From Ptiloglossa arizonensis (Eukaryota > Arthropoda > Insecta > Hymenoptera > Colletidae): a stretch of DNA of 64,000 nt. Numbering within the stretch: the first letter of the stretch is position 1; every line of letters begins with the position of its first letter. Made by a program: the position numbers and the translations under genes. This document shows positions 34,176 to 47,519 of this stretch, one piece after another. The notes beneath the pieces were generated by a model that saw only the letters and a list, made by a program, of their open reading frames with translations, searched no databases and had not been told where the DNA came from. Location: the NCBI RefSeq assembly GCF_051014685.1, contig NC_135051.1, forward strand, positions 10,311,557-10,375,556, written 5' to 3'.

Positions 34176-37100
34176 GTGAGTCTTTTTTGATTCAATGCCA
34201 GATAGGCGTTCAGTAAAGTGACATAAAGCGAATTTTCGACGAATCTGTCCACTGGTAGGAAACGAACGCGATTCTATCTTTACCGATGCTCGACGACGTC
34301 CGCGAAGCTTCGATATCGCGAGAAACAGATCGACCTAGACGCGACCACCATAGCTTTCGCGACGTTTCGATCGCGCGTTTTTCCCCGCCCCCCCCCCCCC
34401 TCCGCCCCCCGAACATCGGAATATAGGGCATTCGTTCGACAATGTTTGGACGCAGGTGTTCCGGGAATAGAAGTCCCGGACACGTTCGATCGTGTTGTTC
34501 TCTTTGGGACGACATTACTCGAATGTTTTCGTTTTCGCGAACTCTATTTGGCCGAGATTGAAATGTGTTACAGAGCGAGGGTCGATCGAACGCGAAAGCG
34601 ATTCCGCGAATCGGTCGAAACGAAAATAGTCGTTTCTCTTTCTTCTTGCCCTTTTTCTTAATTAATGCCATTGGCCTTGTAGCCCGGGAAATCGATTTCT
34701 CGGAGAAGAAATCTTTCGATCGAACGTTGCTGCCTTCTCGCAGCGTAGGGCGGCCATATTGAATCGATATTTATCGAAGCGCTGATCGAACTTGGCACAG
34801 CCATTCGGAATGTCTCGATTATCGTTCTCGTGGAATTGCCGCAGGTTCGCGAATCGATTATTCTTTCGAAATTTGCTCATTTAATTGTCAGTCGAGCGGT
34901 TAGACTGTATTCCGAAAGATATTCAGTGGCCAAAACACTAAAAAAATGGGTTTTTTCCCCTATCGGGGAAGTTTCGTTCGTAGGCTTGATCTTAAGAATT
35001 GCCGACGTTTGTTTTTTTCATAGGGAATCGATGTAAACGATTTCGATCGATGTCCAACCCAACCGACAATCGGTCGTACTTTCCGCGAAGATGATAATCT
35101 ATAAAATCGCGAAATATTAATACGAAAGAATTCCTTTCGACGTTGTTCACGATAAAGGGAATTCCACGCGTTCTTTGTGCGCATGCGAAGTTTTCTACGA
35201 ACGTAGGAAGCTCGAATCAGCATAAAATCGGGAAAAGGTAATGTTCGTTTCGTTTTCACTTTGTTTCTTGTTCCGTATCGATCGACTTTTGTACGTTGGC
35301 CCGTTAACGGTGGAGAGGTTAGGGTTTCGATGTATATTATACGTATACGTATGTATTATATGTATACGTATATTAAAATACGGTTCGAATCTTCCAGGGG
35401 GAAACGACTGTACAGAACGATAGAGACCATTTTGTATAAATATTTTTAATGCAATCTAGAGTCTTCTACGAACGATCGTCCATCGGACTAACGTGGTCCC
35501 GGGGCGGTCGTGGCGGTCGTGGCGGAGCAAACACGGCCCAAGGTGATTCGTCCGGCAAAGATTGCGATTACTCGGTATCGTGATACGTATCGGGAGCATC
35601 CTCCAAAGGAAATTAATTCAAAGCGACCGACGATCCTCTTTCTACGATCGTTGTGTTCTCTCTGGCATCGAATCGTAAACAACACGATATCGATTCGTCG
35701 TTCGAAATATTACTATTACTATTACTATTACTATTGCTCGACAGTTGTCCATTGTCCATATACATAGTATATCTCGCAAGATATAGATTACTTGGGTCAC
35801 GGGAGTTTTGTGCTCTAGATCTCTAGAAACAGGTGTTTCTTTCGGAATTATTTACTTTGGAGGGGACTCTTTTCGTCTTTTGAAATGTTTTACACAAATG
35901 TTGTCGTTAAGAATATTTTTTTTATCGTTATCCAATCGGTGGTTCGATTCTGCTGCTAAACTATACTTACGAATGATAATTAAATTAAGAAAAAAGAACA
36001 ACGATAGTCGATAATTTTGACACTTGTATTACTATTGGAAAAAGCAAGTAGAAGAAACAACACGTAAGAGAAAGTTAGGGAAGTTGAAACTGTCCGAATG
36101 TAGCTTACATAGAATTGCTAGATATCAACGAAACAAAGTAAGATTTGCTCCGTACGTGACAAGAGAAAATCTTCTTTTTGATACATGTACAAATAGAAAT
36201 GAACATTTCCTATCTCGTTCCAATATTCTCTCAGAATTCGACAAAAATTGCAACTACTTCGCAATCATTCTTTTCGTTCAATTAAGGTAAAAACTTGACT
36301 TGGTTTACCAAATAGCGAAGAGTATAGTTGGATTCGTTCGATGTTGTTTCTTTACTGGTATACAAAAATATTGAAACTTATGTTCCATACGGTTTCGAGA
36401 TTATTTAAAAATTTTGTCCCCGTATCGTAGCTCGAGCCGTCGATCCAATTACAATCGCCGATAAATTCATTTTCCGAAACGTCGAGTTCTTTGCTCGCAT
36501 AATTAATTTGCAGGGCGAACGTTGTTACATCGGTGCGAGTATTCGATGCAGCGAACTCTATCGCTGTTACCGTCTATTGTTGACGTCCAGTCACGTGCCC
36601 CGTGGTTCGCAATAAAATTCAATGCTAAACTCGATAAAGTATAATACAAATAGAGGCCAGCCCGACATGTATATCGAAGGACCACGAGGGGTTAACAGTG
36701 AATGATATTTCGAGGAAAGTAGCTCGATCGGGGGTCGGCACGCGTGCCGTTAACCAAGAGGTCAAAAGTTCACGCGCTTTCCTAGTGACCACCGTTTGCC
36801 CCTGCTGCCCGCTGTTTCTTCAATTCAACTGGAAAAAAGGTAGCGTTTCAGCAACCGCAAAAAATCGAAAAAGAAAAAGCGAGAGAGAGAGAGAGAGAGA
36901 GCATAGAAGCATAGAAGCATAGAAGCATAGAAGCATAGAAGTTGCTACCACACGAGTTTACGAGATTTTCTTTCCATTGAACGCGTCGCGGTTGAACGCC
37001 ACGGGACACCAATCAGCTATACGAATATTCGATCGTTTCAGAATGCTTTTCTCTTCGGAATTACGCCGAGACGAGAATCTTATCGAACAAGCTAGTATTC

Positions 37101-37200
37101 TACTTTGGAAGAGTTACTTCCGAGAGGAACTCTTTTCGAATTTAAAGATTCGAAAGCGACGAAAATGATATCAAGGCGTACCAGGTCTTCTAGCCGATAT
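34176..37200. other. Noncoding stretch with simple repeats
   Basis: No supported gene. A C-rich homopolymer lies at 34384-34410, a TACTAT microsatellite at 35709-35736, and an E-box CACGTG near 36593. (GA)n at 36881-36900 runs into five exact copies of GCATAGAA at 36901-36940. Confidence 0.5.
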
Positions 37201-37305
37201 TACTATCTTTATGTTATTAGTTTCGCTTAAAAAATTATATCTAGGCACAAGATACATAGGAACTCTTAGCGAAGTAGAGATTAGTCGCACCAAAACGAAA
37301 ATCTA

Positions 37306-37326
37306 TACAGGGTGTCTCACCTTGTA
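37306..37326. mobile_element. Minimal palindromic remnant of a mariner-like MITE
   Basis: Left arm TACAGGGTG and right arm CACCTTGTA are separated by three bases. These are the same two ends that bound the 292-bp element at 44467. Flanking sequence (AGGAACTCTTAGCGAAGTA just left, AACTCTTATAGAAACAGAG near 37412) also resembles the inner part of that element. This looks like a copy reduced to its ends. Confidence 0.45.
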
Positions 37327-37440
37327 TTATCATCTTGATTCAAGTCACTATTTTCTCTCGAGTATTATTATACCATCGAGGCACAAAATATAATACGTGC
37401 ATCACTTCTGAGAAACTCTTATAGAAACAGAGATTCACAA

Positions 37441-40400
37441 CGAGCGTCAACTCGCTGAATATCGTCTCGATTCGTTGTCTTTAGCGAACAAGTTTTCGTG
37501 CGAAAATTGAACGGTTTCGATGTTATTGGTTTTTCTTTAGCCGGAGACGCGAACGAGCCGAGTCGAAGGTAAACTTTGTAACATATTCTTTGTTCTCAAC
37601 GCATCGGTCACCGTACCTCGACAATCTCCGTAAGAAAGTGTTAATCGTCTTAATCGTTCCACGATGCAAACAATTGATACACGTACCTTCGGCTGGACAC
37701 GCGATTGTCGGATTTTCCGTGTCAAATTCCGAAACGTCTCGATAGTTGACACCTGTCTATCCCGACATTAAAAATTCCAGCACTCGACCTATTTTCGATT
37801 CAGTGGTTGACCTCTCGCGCTGTCAGAGGAAAGGTGTACGACCGCTGGGGCCTCTCGTTTTTCATCCTTTTTTTCTTTCTCCTCTTTTTCCCCGCAAGTG
37901 TCAACTACCGGTACTTTTACCTTATTGCACTTGTATCTAGTACCGAATTATCCTTGCCTGGCTGGAAATAGCTGGGGCTGGGTCATTGCCTTTACGCTCG
38001 GTGTCCCTTTTCCGCTGGGCAAGCAAGCAGGAGACACGTATACGATTAAATTGAGCATCTCCAGCCCGGGTCCGAGTGAAATTAATTTACGAGACACCGT
38101 ATACACTCTCGGGGATGCGGCGGGAGCTCTCGCAACGAGAAAATCCTTCTCTCTCTCTTTTCTTTATAATGCAGTATAAATGTCAAGCTCTTGTATGTAT
38201 CGGCTTTATAAATATCGGGTCAGTCGGTTCTATAAATATCGAGTCTTCTATAAATATCGATCGGAAGAGAGTACGTACGTCTATAAATTATTGCGCCCGA
38301 CGATGGATAGGGTTACTGAAATTTGTAGAACGGAACGAATGGTGTCGCGGGGTGCGCAAAGAGGGTGGTTACTCGCTACCACTGGTGAACTTGCTCGAAG
38401 AAGAATTAGTATCGGGACGAGGATACGGAACAGGATGAATTCTTAGCAAGTCGTCGTTGCAGCGCGAGTAAAATAATTTTTTCTAATTTCCATCAAGCGC
38501 GCGTTTCACTTCTTTAGACTTCCCGTCAGGTTTACCATGGCCATTTAAATCTCATGTTAAATCCCCCCCCCCCCTACCCCGAAATTTTTGCCCCCTACCC
38601 GATGATTCGAGAGTACTTTCAGTTGGCAATCTTCTCACTCGATTCGCAAACAGCGTACTCGGCAGAATTATCCTAGTCCTACAATGGTAGAATTATTCCA
38701 ACTCGATCCTTTCGATTATAACGAACATTATAATTGTTCGTAGATTCGCTGGACATACTTTCGATTCACGATCTTCTCACTCGAGTAGAATTATTTCGAC
38801 TTGGTTCCCCTAGTTACAGTGGAAACTAGTAAACCAACTTGGTAGGTGCGGCAGCGTTGGTACCGACTAAACGTACGACGAGGTACAGCACGTCCCATCG
38901 GAGCCACTCGTCCACAAAACTATCCGTCTCTACCGAAACGGATGCAGCTGGCGCAGAAGCGTACTTCCAACCACGAAAGTTGAGAAGGTATATTCGTCGA
39001 TATCCAGGGGGTTGGTAGAGGGGAGGTAGAGGGGAGGTAGATGGGAGGTTGACGGTCCGCGTCCTTTGCGACCAAGAAGGCCGAAGGATACGTTCAAGGT
39101 AAACGGATCGTTTCCTCGCGGGGTAATCGCGATTGACCTCGATCGGATTGTCCTCGTTTGCCAGGTTCGATCGTTAGTTCCACGTTGGCCAACCGGACGT
39201 TCTAAAAATAATTTATCGACTGGTCCTTGCTAGTACGCGGCTCTGTTTCCGTTCGTCTCCTTTCTCTCGTTCGTCGAACTTTGAGCGATCGATCCTTGGA
39301 CCAATCGAGAGCTTGCAACGAAATATTATAATAGGTAATCGAGCGCGAAGACAAGCATGCCCGGAACGATCGAACCAAGTAAAAGATAATGTATCTTCAA
39401 TCGGTCGAGCTGCATCACTGCCAGCAAGATGTATCAAGTTGCAGTAACCGGATCGAGGATTGGCCTAAAGTATCTTTCTCTTTGCGCAACATTGTGGAAG
39501 ATTGACGCAAGATAGGAACGAGAATATTGTGTACTGTGGCCGGCAATGGCCTTCAGAATGGACATGTATTCGTCGGACGTAAACACCGAATCTTTTCTCC
39601 ACGATTGTCAAAGATGACCGAAAGCGGTCGCCAATAGCGGTCAAGAGTCATCGAATTCGCGACTCGCGGATCGCACCAGGCCGTGCGTCTCAATGCGGCC
39701 AAGTGCATTGCTCGCTGTCGCACTCGGACCATCGTCCTTTCCGTACAACTGGTGCAGATTGGATCGCGGCCAGCGAAAACGTAACTACTCGAAGGTAGCT
39801 GCTTCTCGGATCGGAAATCGAGGAAATATGTAACCGCGAGCCTCGGGAATTCCAATATCGTTCGTCTACGAAAAACGTTTTTTCTTTTCCGTTTCCTTTT
39901 CCTTTTCCTTTTTCTTTTCCTTTTTCTTTTCCCTTCTTTTCTCTTTTGTCCGAAAAAGCATTTTAACCACGTTACGTGTCACGAGATATAAATACGGGGC
40001 ATAGTGCGTGCGCGTGGTCTGTAATTTTGCACCATGTACAGGGTGGTCTCTAAGTCGGCAAAAAAGGGGTCAGGGAGATTCTATGAGATTAAAATCGATA
40101 ATTATTACGAATACATGTCAACGATTCGTATACGTGTACATGTTGTTTTTATTCCTCCGCAATCTGGAAAACTGAAAAACTACCGAGAAACCGAATTTAA
40201 CGTGGGCGCGAAAAGTTGAAGAAAAATAATATACAGGGGATAGTGTCGTCTCACCGATTTCTTTTTATTATTTAAAATTGCGTCAGATCTCGTGTCACGA
40301 GTGGAAATACCTCCTTACGAGGGATACCATGTACCATGTTTTTACTTATTGCTACGATACGGTTCTTCGTTTCCTCTCCGAGGTCGTTTGTTCGACGTAA

Positions 40401-42179
40401 CTCGAGTACCATAGTGTACAGGGCACACGTTCACAGGACATTTCTTGCTCATCTTGGTACGTAGAATCACCCTCCGAGGTGGTACGGAGATGCGTTTCTA
40501 AACCATCTCGAGCAGAATTTTTTTCGTACCATTGTTTTTCGAGAACAATCGTCGCGGTCCATTGAAAATTAACGCGCAATTGTCGCCCGCTTTAAAGAAC
40601 AGGCGCCCGAGTCCCCAATTGCAAACGCTATTTTCCTGGCGAGGCATTTAGCATTTGAATGCTCGACAAGCCGGGTCGACGATACCGCAATTCCTGGAGA
40701 ATAGAGATCGACGATTTTGCTTAATGGGGCATTTATCGCGTTGTCGCTATACGTACCAGTAACGGGGTAAAATCATCTTTGGCAAGCGTAACCGTGGCAT
40801 CGCCATAAAGTACCGACGGTGGTGGGGTCTCTTTAACCCACATAAAAGTGGAACTCGTTTCTCCTCGCTGGTTTGGCTCGTTTTTTCTTTTCGTTTCTTT
40901 TTTTTTTTTTTTTGCGAGGCTACCGACTCTTCGAATTTCCCTTATCGCGTAACGGTACGGGGAAAACCGGGTAATTCCGGTGGTCGTTGTTTCTCGACCT
41001 TGCACGTTACCGCCATTTGGGGGAAGAGTTGCCAAAATCCGTATCACTTTCGATATTTTGCACAGTGGGTTCCCAACTAAGGTTAATTCCCTCGCGAATA
41101 ATCGTCGAATATCGTAAGAAATTGATCTCGGTAAATAGAGAAATGTGTCTATCTTGGTGATATTTAAATTCAACTTTTAATACCCGATAACTCGTTGAAG
41201 TTTTCGAGGATTTCTCGTTAAGGCGTTATCCCGGTCTCCTCTAACAATCGTACGGGCAAGGTATTCGCGACGCGTCACACTGTTTGTTATTTCGACGGAG
41301 CTCTTCGATACCCGATGATGTAAACAAACCGCTAATTGCGTGGCCTCGGGATACCTTTCGAGTCACGACCCTCCTCTTTCTATCGATACTATCTACGGAG
41401 CTTACTTTCGAAGAAAACTGAACAAACAATAATAATAGTGCGAAATCTAAATTGAGTCCCCGAATAATTTTGTTTTCTTCCACGTTTGTAGTAGGAGGAT
41501 TAATTTCGATCTCGAACGGATTCGCGGGCAACGGAACAACCAACGCAACGCTACACCAAATAGAAAGTGAAAGAGAGGTTTCGCGTTGTATGCGCGAGTG
41601 TGTACAACACGCGCGATCCACGCGTAACTGGGGCGAGTTGTATAGCCCCCGCACCTTTGCCGCGAAACGGTTCCCTCGACGTTCAAAAGAAACTCCAAAT
41701 TTCCTATGTCACGGTTATGCATTTGGCCGTGTTTAGGGCACGCGTTACGATCGCAAAGTGCAGCTCGCGTTCTCGGGTTTCAACTGCAACTTTGTACTCG
41801 ATGTAGTTTTTCAATCTCCGGGTGTGTGTTCGCGTGTGAACGCATACGATTGTTAAAATGTAAGTCGAAACCACGGTATCCGTTACACGGTATTCGGAAA
41901 TTGCTTGTTTTGTTCAGGAAAGACGATCTCGCGCGATCGAGCCACGTACGTCTTCTATAACGGAACAGGTACTTTGTAAGAGTACGGTGGCCGCGTGCTC
42001 GAGTACTTTATAATTCGAAAGGTCACCGTCTCTGTTAAACCCGATCTATTTGAACCCGACCGCGGTCACTGTGGACCGCTCGTGAATGCCTCGCGAATCG
42101 ATCGAAGCTGTCCAGAATACTCAGAGTCGATTAGGGTCTGTCACCAAGAACGAGCTCAACGTTCGTATAGAAGGCTAGT
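37441..42179. other. Noncoding stretch
   Basis: No supported gene. TATAAATATCG recurs about three times at 38204-38261. A C-rich tract lies at 38568-38590 and a polypyrimidine CCTTTT run at 39870-39945. An isolated TACAGGGTG-type end lies at 40037, without a partner in the expected range. A poly-T run lies near 40895. Confidence 0.45.
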
Positions 42180-42185
42180 TTTATT
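42180..42185 (-). terminator. Poly(A) signal of trypsin 2
   Basis: AATAAA on the minus strand, 86 bases past the stop codon of trypsin 2. Confidence 0.6.
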
Positions 42186-42270
42186 AGCTCCGTTAAACAT
42201 ACAAAGTGATTAACTATAGAAGAAACGAGTGGTGGTAAGAATCATTCGTGCCCGGTTCCCGTCCACCTTG

Positions 42271-43259
42271 TTAGACTTGAATCCCGGTCTTGGAGACTAT
42301 CCAGTCGCTGAAAGCGGCGACTTCGGTGTGAACTCCCGGGTATCCCTCTCTGGCGCACCCGTAACCCCACGAGACAAGACCAGCGAGACGTCCACCAATG
42401 GTGAGGGGACCGCCAGAGTCGCCCTGGCAAGCGTCTTTTCCTCCTTGGGGCACAGCGGCGCAGATTTGTCCTTCCGGCACACCACCGTAAGATACGTAAG
42501 CGTCGCTGCAAGACTTCTTCGAGACGATGGGTACCTCGACCACCTGGAGCACCTCAGAGGTGCTACCACCTTCTTGGGTGGCGCCCCATCCGGTCACAGT
42601 GGCACTGATACCCTCCAAGGATACCTCGTTCTGCTTAAATATCTTGATCGGTTGACGCGTCTTGTCCAGCTTGAACGGTGTCGCCAGTTTTATCACTGCC
42701 ACGTCGTTCGTCGGGACACCGTACCAATTCGTCGAGTACTTCTCGTGGACGAATATCTCCGCCACCTTGTGCTCGCTTCCACCGGAGGATTTGGTCGCGG
42801 TACCGGCACGTACGGTTACCCAATCGGCTGGATAGATCATACAGTGGGCAGCGGTAACCACCCATTCTTCGGCGATTATGCTACCACCGCAGAACCCAAA
42901 CCCGGAACTCTGAAGGGACACCTGATGAGGAACCTCCTCGATCCTCGCGTCCTTCCCACCAATGATCTGGCCACTTGGGGTCAGAGGGTTCAAAAGGGGA
43001 TGTCTCACCATCGGGTTACCTACGAAAATGAAAAGTCAAGGGATGACATTTTTAAAATAAGTTTTCAAATATTTTCTATACTATAATAATATATTATTGT
43101 ACTCTGGAGGGCAACTTTGAAGTAAACGTATTTACCTTTGCGTTTGTAATTATTTGCTACGCGAGGTAAACTTTGAAATTGATCCTGTTATACTTGAGGG
43201 AGTCGTTGCGAAAACAAGGGATCAAACGGGGGTCAAGGTTTTCGATACCAACGGACATG

Positions 43260-43293
<34 letters not shown>

Positions 43294-43478
43294 CGCAAAA
43301 GTTAGAATCGCGAGTATCGCGAAGTAGAAATTGTTGACCGAATAATTCCACCGACAAATGGATGGGCGACGATTATTTAAAATATTTACACGAGAGAGAA
43401 ATATAATTTCGAGGAGATGAAATTTTTACCTGTGGCGACAGCCACCACCAGAGAGAGTAGGCTCAGTTGTGGGATCAT
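42271..43478 (-). CDS. Secreted trypsin (trypsin 2), two exons
   Basis: Exons are 43478-43430 and 43019-42271 (265 residues). The signal peptide MIPQLSLLSLVVAVATG ends at a phase-1 intron. The pro-segment ends SGQ|IIGGKDA. The protease domain has His in TAAHC, Asp in TNDVAVIKL and Ser in GDSGGP, with DACQGDSGGP giving the S1 Asp and SWGYGCAREGYPGV giving the open pocket. It is therefore a trypsin by residues. The P1 residue of the activation site is Gln, not Arg or Lys. Likely a gut digestive enzyme. Confidence 0.93.
43260..43294. repeat. (CAA)n microsatellite in the trypsin 2 intron
   Basis: About eleven CAA units, within the single intron of trypsin 2. Confidence 0.9.
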
Positions 43479-43528
43479 GTTGCTTCGACTTCTCAGTTTG
43501 TTCTGTCGTTTCGTCGATATTTCTCGTG

Positions 43529-43536
43529 TATTTATA
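43529..43536 (-). promoter_or_regulatory. TATA box of trypsin 2
   Basis: TATAAATA on the minus strand, 51 bases before the start codon, which implies a leader of about 20-25 bases. A GATA-type site (CGATAA at 43593-43598) lies about 57 bases further upstream. GATA factors commonly drive insect midgut proteases. Confidence 0.75.
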
Positions 43537-43598
43537 CGAAAATAGGATACGTAGAACAAATATCGTGTGCAGAGCTCAGCATTACGGTGCATCGATAA

Positions 43599-44466
43599 CG
43601 CGCAAACAGTTAAAAGAAATTCGAGATTAAGAGTTCTTAAGTCCGATAATCCGCACTTTCCAAGTCATTATTAAAAAATCAATCAAAGTGTGTCTCGATC
43701 ACGAGCTTTTCTTTGTATTTCTTTGTCCTCTCTGTTTAGACGGCCCGTGAAATTTTCGAACGGGACACAATGAATGTCTCGGATCTTTTTTTCCTCGTAA
43801 TCACTCGAGAGTGTGGTTTTGCTTTCGGTCGAATACATACATCGGTAATAATACATTACATCTCAAATGTAACCATAATATTCGACAATAATATTCGTAG
43901 ACGTACAACCGGTCAAATTATTTGGTTAATTTCGTGTCCACAGTTTTTTCACGCTTCTTTCGGTGTCCAACAATTGTCTCGACTTTTCGTACATGGTCGA
44001 AAAGTTTCGGGTTTTAAATGAAATTTCTCGATTCGACCACACTTAGGAAAGGGTGGGTACACAATAATATCGAAACAATTTCAACGTATTCCGTTTTATA
44101 AATAATCTGTGGAATCGTGGAATTCCTGTTGGCTATTGTTGGCCCTGTCGTGCAGGCGTGTCGCAAACGCAGCAGATAAACGCGTTAGCACAGGTTTATG
44201 AAAAGCATTGTTATACGTACATATGCTGACCGAGATCAAGTTTATCGTAGATTGTCGTTCGATTAACTGACCATTCTAATCCGATTCGATAGTTTTCAGC
44301 CGTTACGCGTCGACAGTTCCGTTTATCTAAGATTAGATCTACGATAGATTGGATCTAGACCAGGTAGAAATTAATTTACCGTTTCGCATTTTATTCTCCA
44401 TCGTTCTACAACATCTACACCTTGTCGTAATTCTTCTTATCAAAGTTTTTGCTTTCGCAAAAGCAG
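43599..44466. other. Intergenic stretch upstream of trypsin 2
   Basis: Noncoding. No repeat or gene was recognised before the MITE at 44467. Confidence 0.4.
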
Positions 44467-44758
44467 TACAGGGTGAATGAAATAAGTCCTATAAGAACTC
44501 CTATCCGAAGTATCTCGAAATCTATCGATTCGATCACACGTAGGTGATCGTAGGTACCTACCTACTTACATACATCGTGTTCAAGGGAGGTCTTAGACTT
44601 TTAGTAGAAAATTTTGTTTTCCTAAGTAACCGTGTAAAGTATCGTTGAAAGTGTATACGGTGTTAATGGATGTCCTCGAGTGGAGGAAAAATTTCGTTCG
44701 AAACTTGTTTTCGATATCGCGATATTTCAGATAGCAGTTCTCATCCACCCACCTTGTA
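44467..44758. mobile_element. Mariner-like MITE, 292 bp, with imperfect ~50-bp terminal inverted repeats
   Basis: The left end reads TACAGGGTGAATGAAATAAG. The right end, reverse complemented, reads TACAAGGTGGGTGGATGAGA. Inside, CCTATCCGAAGTATCTCGAA on the left matches GCTATCTGAAATATCGCGAT on the right. The element begins and ends with TA, as expected for a TA target-site duplication. It has no coding capacity. Confidence 0.6.
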
Positions 44759-45961
44759 TATTTCCCGGTGTTGCTTTTTACAATCGCACCGTGTGCACAC
44801 TAAGTGTATTAAATACTAAGTAGGATCCAAACTTTACGCTCGGAACTTTTGTACCTCCGAACAAACGGTTAAATAATGCTTATATATGTATTCGCTAAAG
44901 AAGCGATACACACGAACACGTTACCAAATTGATAAACAACAACGTTTATTTTCTCTCCAAGTACAATATAACTATTTACACGATTTTGTGCCGCAAAGTT
45001 ACAAACATTTTACTTGCTTACAATTATTAATAATATCGTACATTTTTACATCTTGATAGATGTTATACAAATTCGCTGACACCACTTGAACGTTCGAACA
45101 CCACTTGAACGAATTTGCGACGCTGTTCGAGATAACGAACATCGATCTTGTCAATTTGTCAACACCGAGACCACCGTGCGGATTAGGCTATCTTCTCTGT
45201 TGTACCATTTGTCTTCGAAGTTAAGTCATTCGAAGAAGATCGGTCGAGCATAAAAATCCGTCAAGTTTCGCGAAAGCCGAGGATTCGCAATCGGTTCACT
45301 CTCGAACGAATTTCTTGCTCGACACGGGTAAAAGTAGAGAGTAGCGGCAAAGAAATTGGCTTAACCCAGAAACGGGTGGATTTCCGTGCAAAGGGTAGAA
45401 AGAAAGGTACTCGATTACACGAAAGGTTCGGTGAGCGGGTGGGGTCGAAGGAAGAAGCGGAGGAGGAATGATATGATAACTCTGTCATTCTTTTTCGAAC
45501 GTCCGCAAAGACTTTTACTTTGCAAACTCGACGTGTATTCGGCCTGGGTTCGGCTATGAAAATAACTCCCACCCGTAGGTATTAGGACATCTTGTATTTT
45601 TCATGAAAATGATAATACAACTGTTTCGGTGTGACTCTAATTTTCTCTCATTTTTTTTTTATTTAAGGTGATCACCGTACCTCCAAAATTGTTCATCGTT
45701 CGTCTCGACTCTTTCAACATCCGAATCAGGACGCCTATTTATCAAAAATTTTCTCTCGAATTATGCTGAAACGTCTCCGTTGGATTGACAAGAAAAGTCG
45801 ACTCTTCGTTTCCGGTTCAATGATAGTCGATACACGGACTTTGTTTCCAATTACTTCTACAAAATAGATAGAGTCGATGGAAACTCGAATTTCTTCGTTC
45901 GTTACTCCGTTCCCGTGATTTTCACGCGACTAATGACCACCTTAAGTTCAATTTCTCAAAC
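44759..45961. other. Intergenic stretch and 3' flank of trypsin 3
   Basis: Noncoding. No obvious AATAAA for trypsin 3 was found within the first 150 bases past its stop. No other gene is supported. Confidence 0.4.
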
Positions 45962-47448
45962 TTAAACTCCACTGTGCAGTTTGATCCAGTGACGATAATG
46001 AGACACGTCTGTGTATACTCCGGGATAATTGGGCTTACCGCACCCTTGGCCCCACGAAACGATACCCACGAGGTGCCCGTTGACAACCAGGGGACCACCC
46101 GAGTCACCTTGACAGGAATCCTTGTGCCCTGCTGCGAAACCAGCGCATATTTCACCTTCTGAGATTCCACCGTGGCCTTTGTAGTCCTTGTTGCACGTAT
46201 GTCGCGAGACCAGTGGTACCCACACCTTGTGGAGGGCCGATGGTACTCCGTGGTCGGTGTGGCCCCAACCTGTGATCAGTGCCTTCTTTCCTACCAGGTG
46301 CTCGGGATTACCTTGGTACAAGGGAATAGGTTTTGTGGCCCTGGTGAATTTAAACGCGTCTGCGTTCACCACTCGTACCAACGCTATGTCGTTTATGGGG
46401 GCACCCTTTCTATACGCGTAGCCATGGTGTTTGATCACTTGGTGCACTCGGTGCTTCGTCCCTTTACTGACGTAGGTAGAGCCACTGTGGATGGTGCACT
46501 CGCCCGGTTTGAAATGAGCGCAATGTCCCGCGGTCACCACCCAGTGCTTGGCGATTATGCTACCCCCGCAGAAGTGACGGCCTTTCATTTGCAAGCTCAC
46601 TTGGTACGGAGCTTCCCGTATGGTGGTGGCCTCACCGCCAATTATACGATCGTCCATCAGCGGAGAGATCTCGTCCGACTGGTCGACGGGATTACCTGAA
46701 GAGCAGAGACGCGTTTCTGAGAACACGTTGGGCAATTGCGCCATTTTTCCTATAGGAGTTTTCACGTTAACGATACACGGGCTAATTTTTACGGAATAGA
46801 ATTTTTTGGTAGAACGATCGATAGGAAGGGAAACGGGGTCTGGGTTAGGTCCGACAAGACGGTTAGGTCTGGCTCTGGAAATTTCGATGTCCCTCTGTAA
46901 CGGTCGACACGCGTAAATTAATTTCGGTGAAGTTAAATTCGGTGAAGCGGTAATACGAAGAATAGGTAGGTGTGCGTTTGAATTTCTTCGACGCATCGAT
47001 CCGTAAGAATAATATCAGAAGGATCAAACGATTCATTCCGATTCACTCTAAATCGTTTAACTTTTACCTCTTGGCACGTTTCTTTTCGATTTAGCCTTTC
47101 AAATATACAACTCGTCTCCGTTGTACGCGACACTCCGATGAATTTAAAATACGCGTCGTTTGTTCTTTCGATGTGTAACTCTGCGGTTAAAATAATTGAT
47201 CCGATTACTAAAAGAAGTTTTCGTTTAGCAATCTACGCACGTGTCTTCGTAAGAAAAATCGGATCGGATCGGTAAACCGTTTCTAATCAAAATCAATTTT
47301 AACATTCTCGAAAAAAGTTTCCCGTTCTACGATAACAAAAGTACATACGTATGATTTTAAGGTGACGAGTTGCAAAGTTTGCTCGAATATCGAAGAACTT
47401 ACCGACGGTTAACGCCGCGAGGGCGAGAATCGCGACGAACTTCTCCAT
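45962..47448 (-). CDS. Secreted trypsin (trypsin 3), two exons
   Basis: Exons are 47448-47403 and 46695-45962 (259 residues). The signal peptide MEKFVAILALAALTVG is split by a phase-1 intron, as in trypsin 2. The activation site is MDDR|IIGGEA, normal for trypsin cleavage. The triad is His in TAGHC (Ala to Gly in the usual TAAHC), Asp in NDIALVRV and Ser in GDSGGP. DSCQGDSGGP supplies the S1 Asp. A longer upstream frame through the intron (to 46996) is an artefact of read-through and lacks a signal peptide. Likely a gut digestive enzyme. Confidence 0.93.
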
Positions 47449-47519
47449 TCTCGACAAGTTTTATCCTAGTTTCGTCGATTGTACCGAGTGTTGTGATACA
47501 AAGCCGATTCACCGTACGG

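Noticed and set aside
40037..40300. Second MITE beginning TACAGGGTGGTC
   Set aside because: No matching inverted end was found within several hundred bases; only a 9-10 base match to the 44467 element.
46696..46996. N-terminal extension of trypsin 3 (frame continues to 46996)
   Set aside because: It reads through the intron. The proper signal peptide exon lies at 47448-47403 and joins at phase 1, as in trypsin 2.
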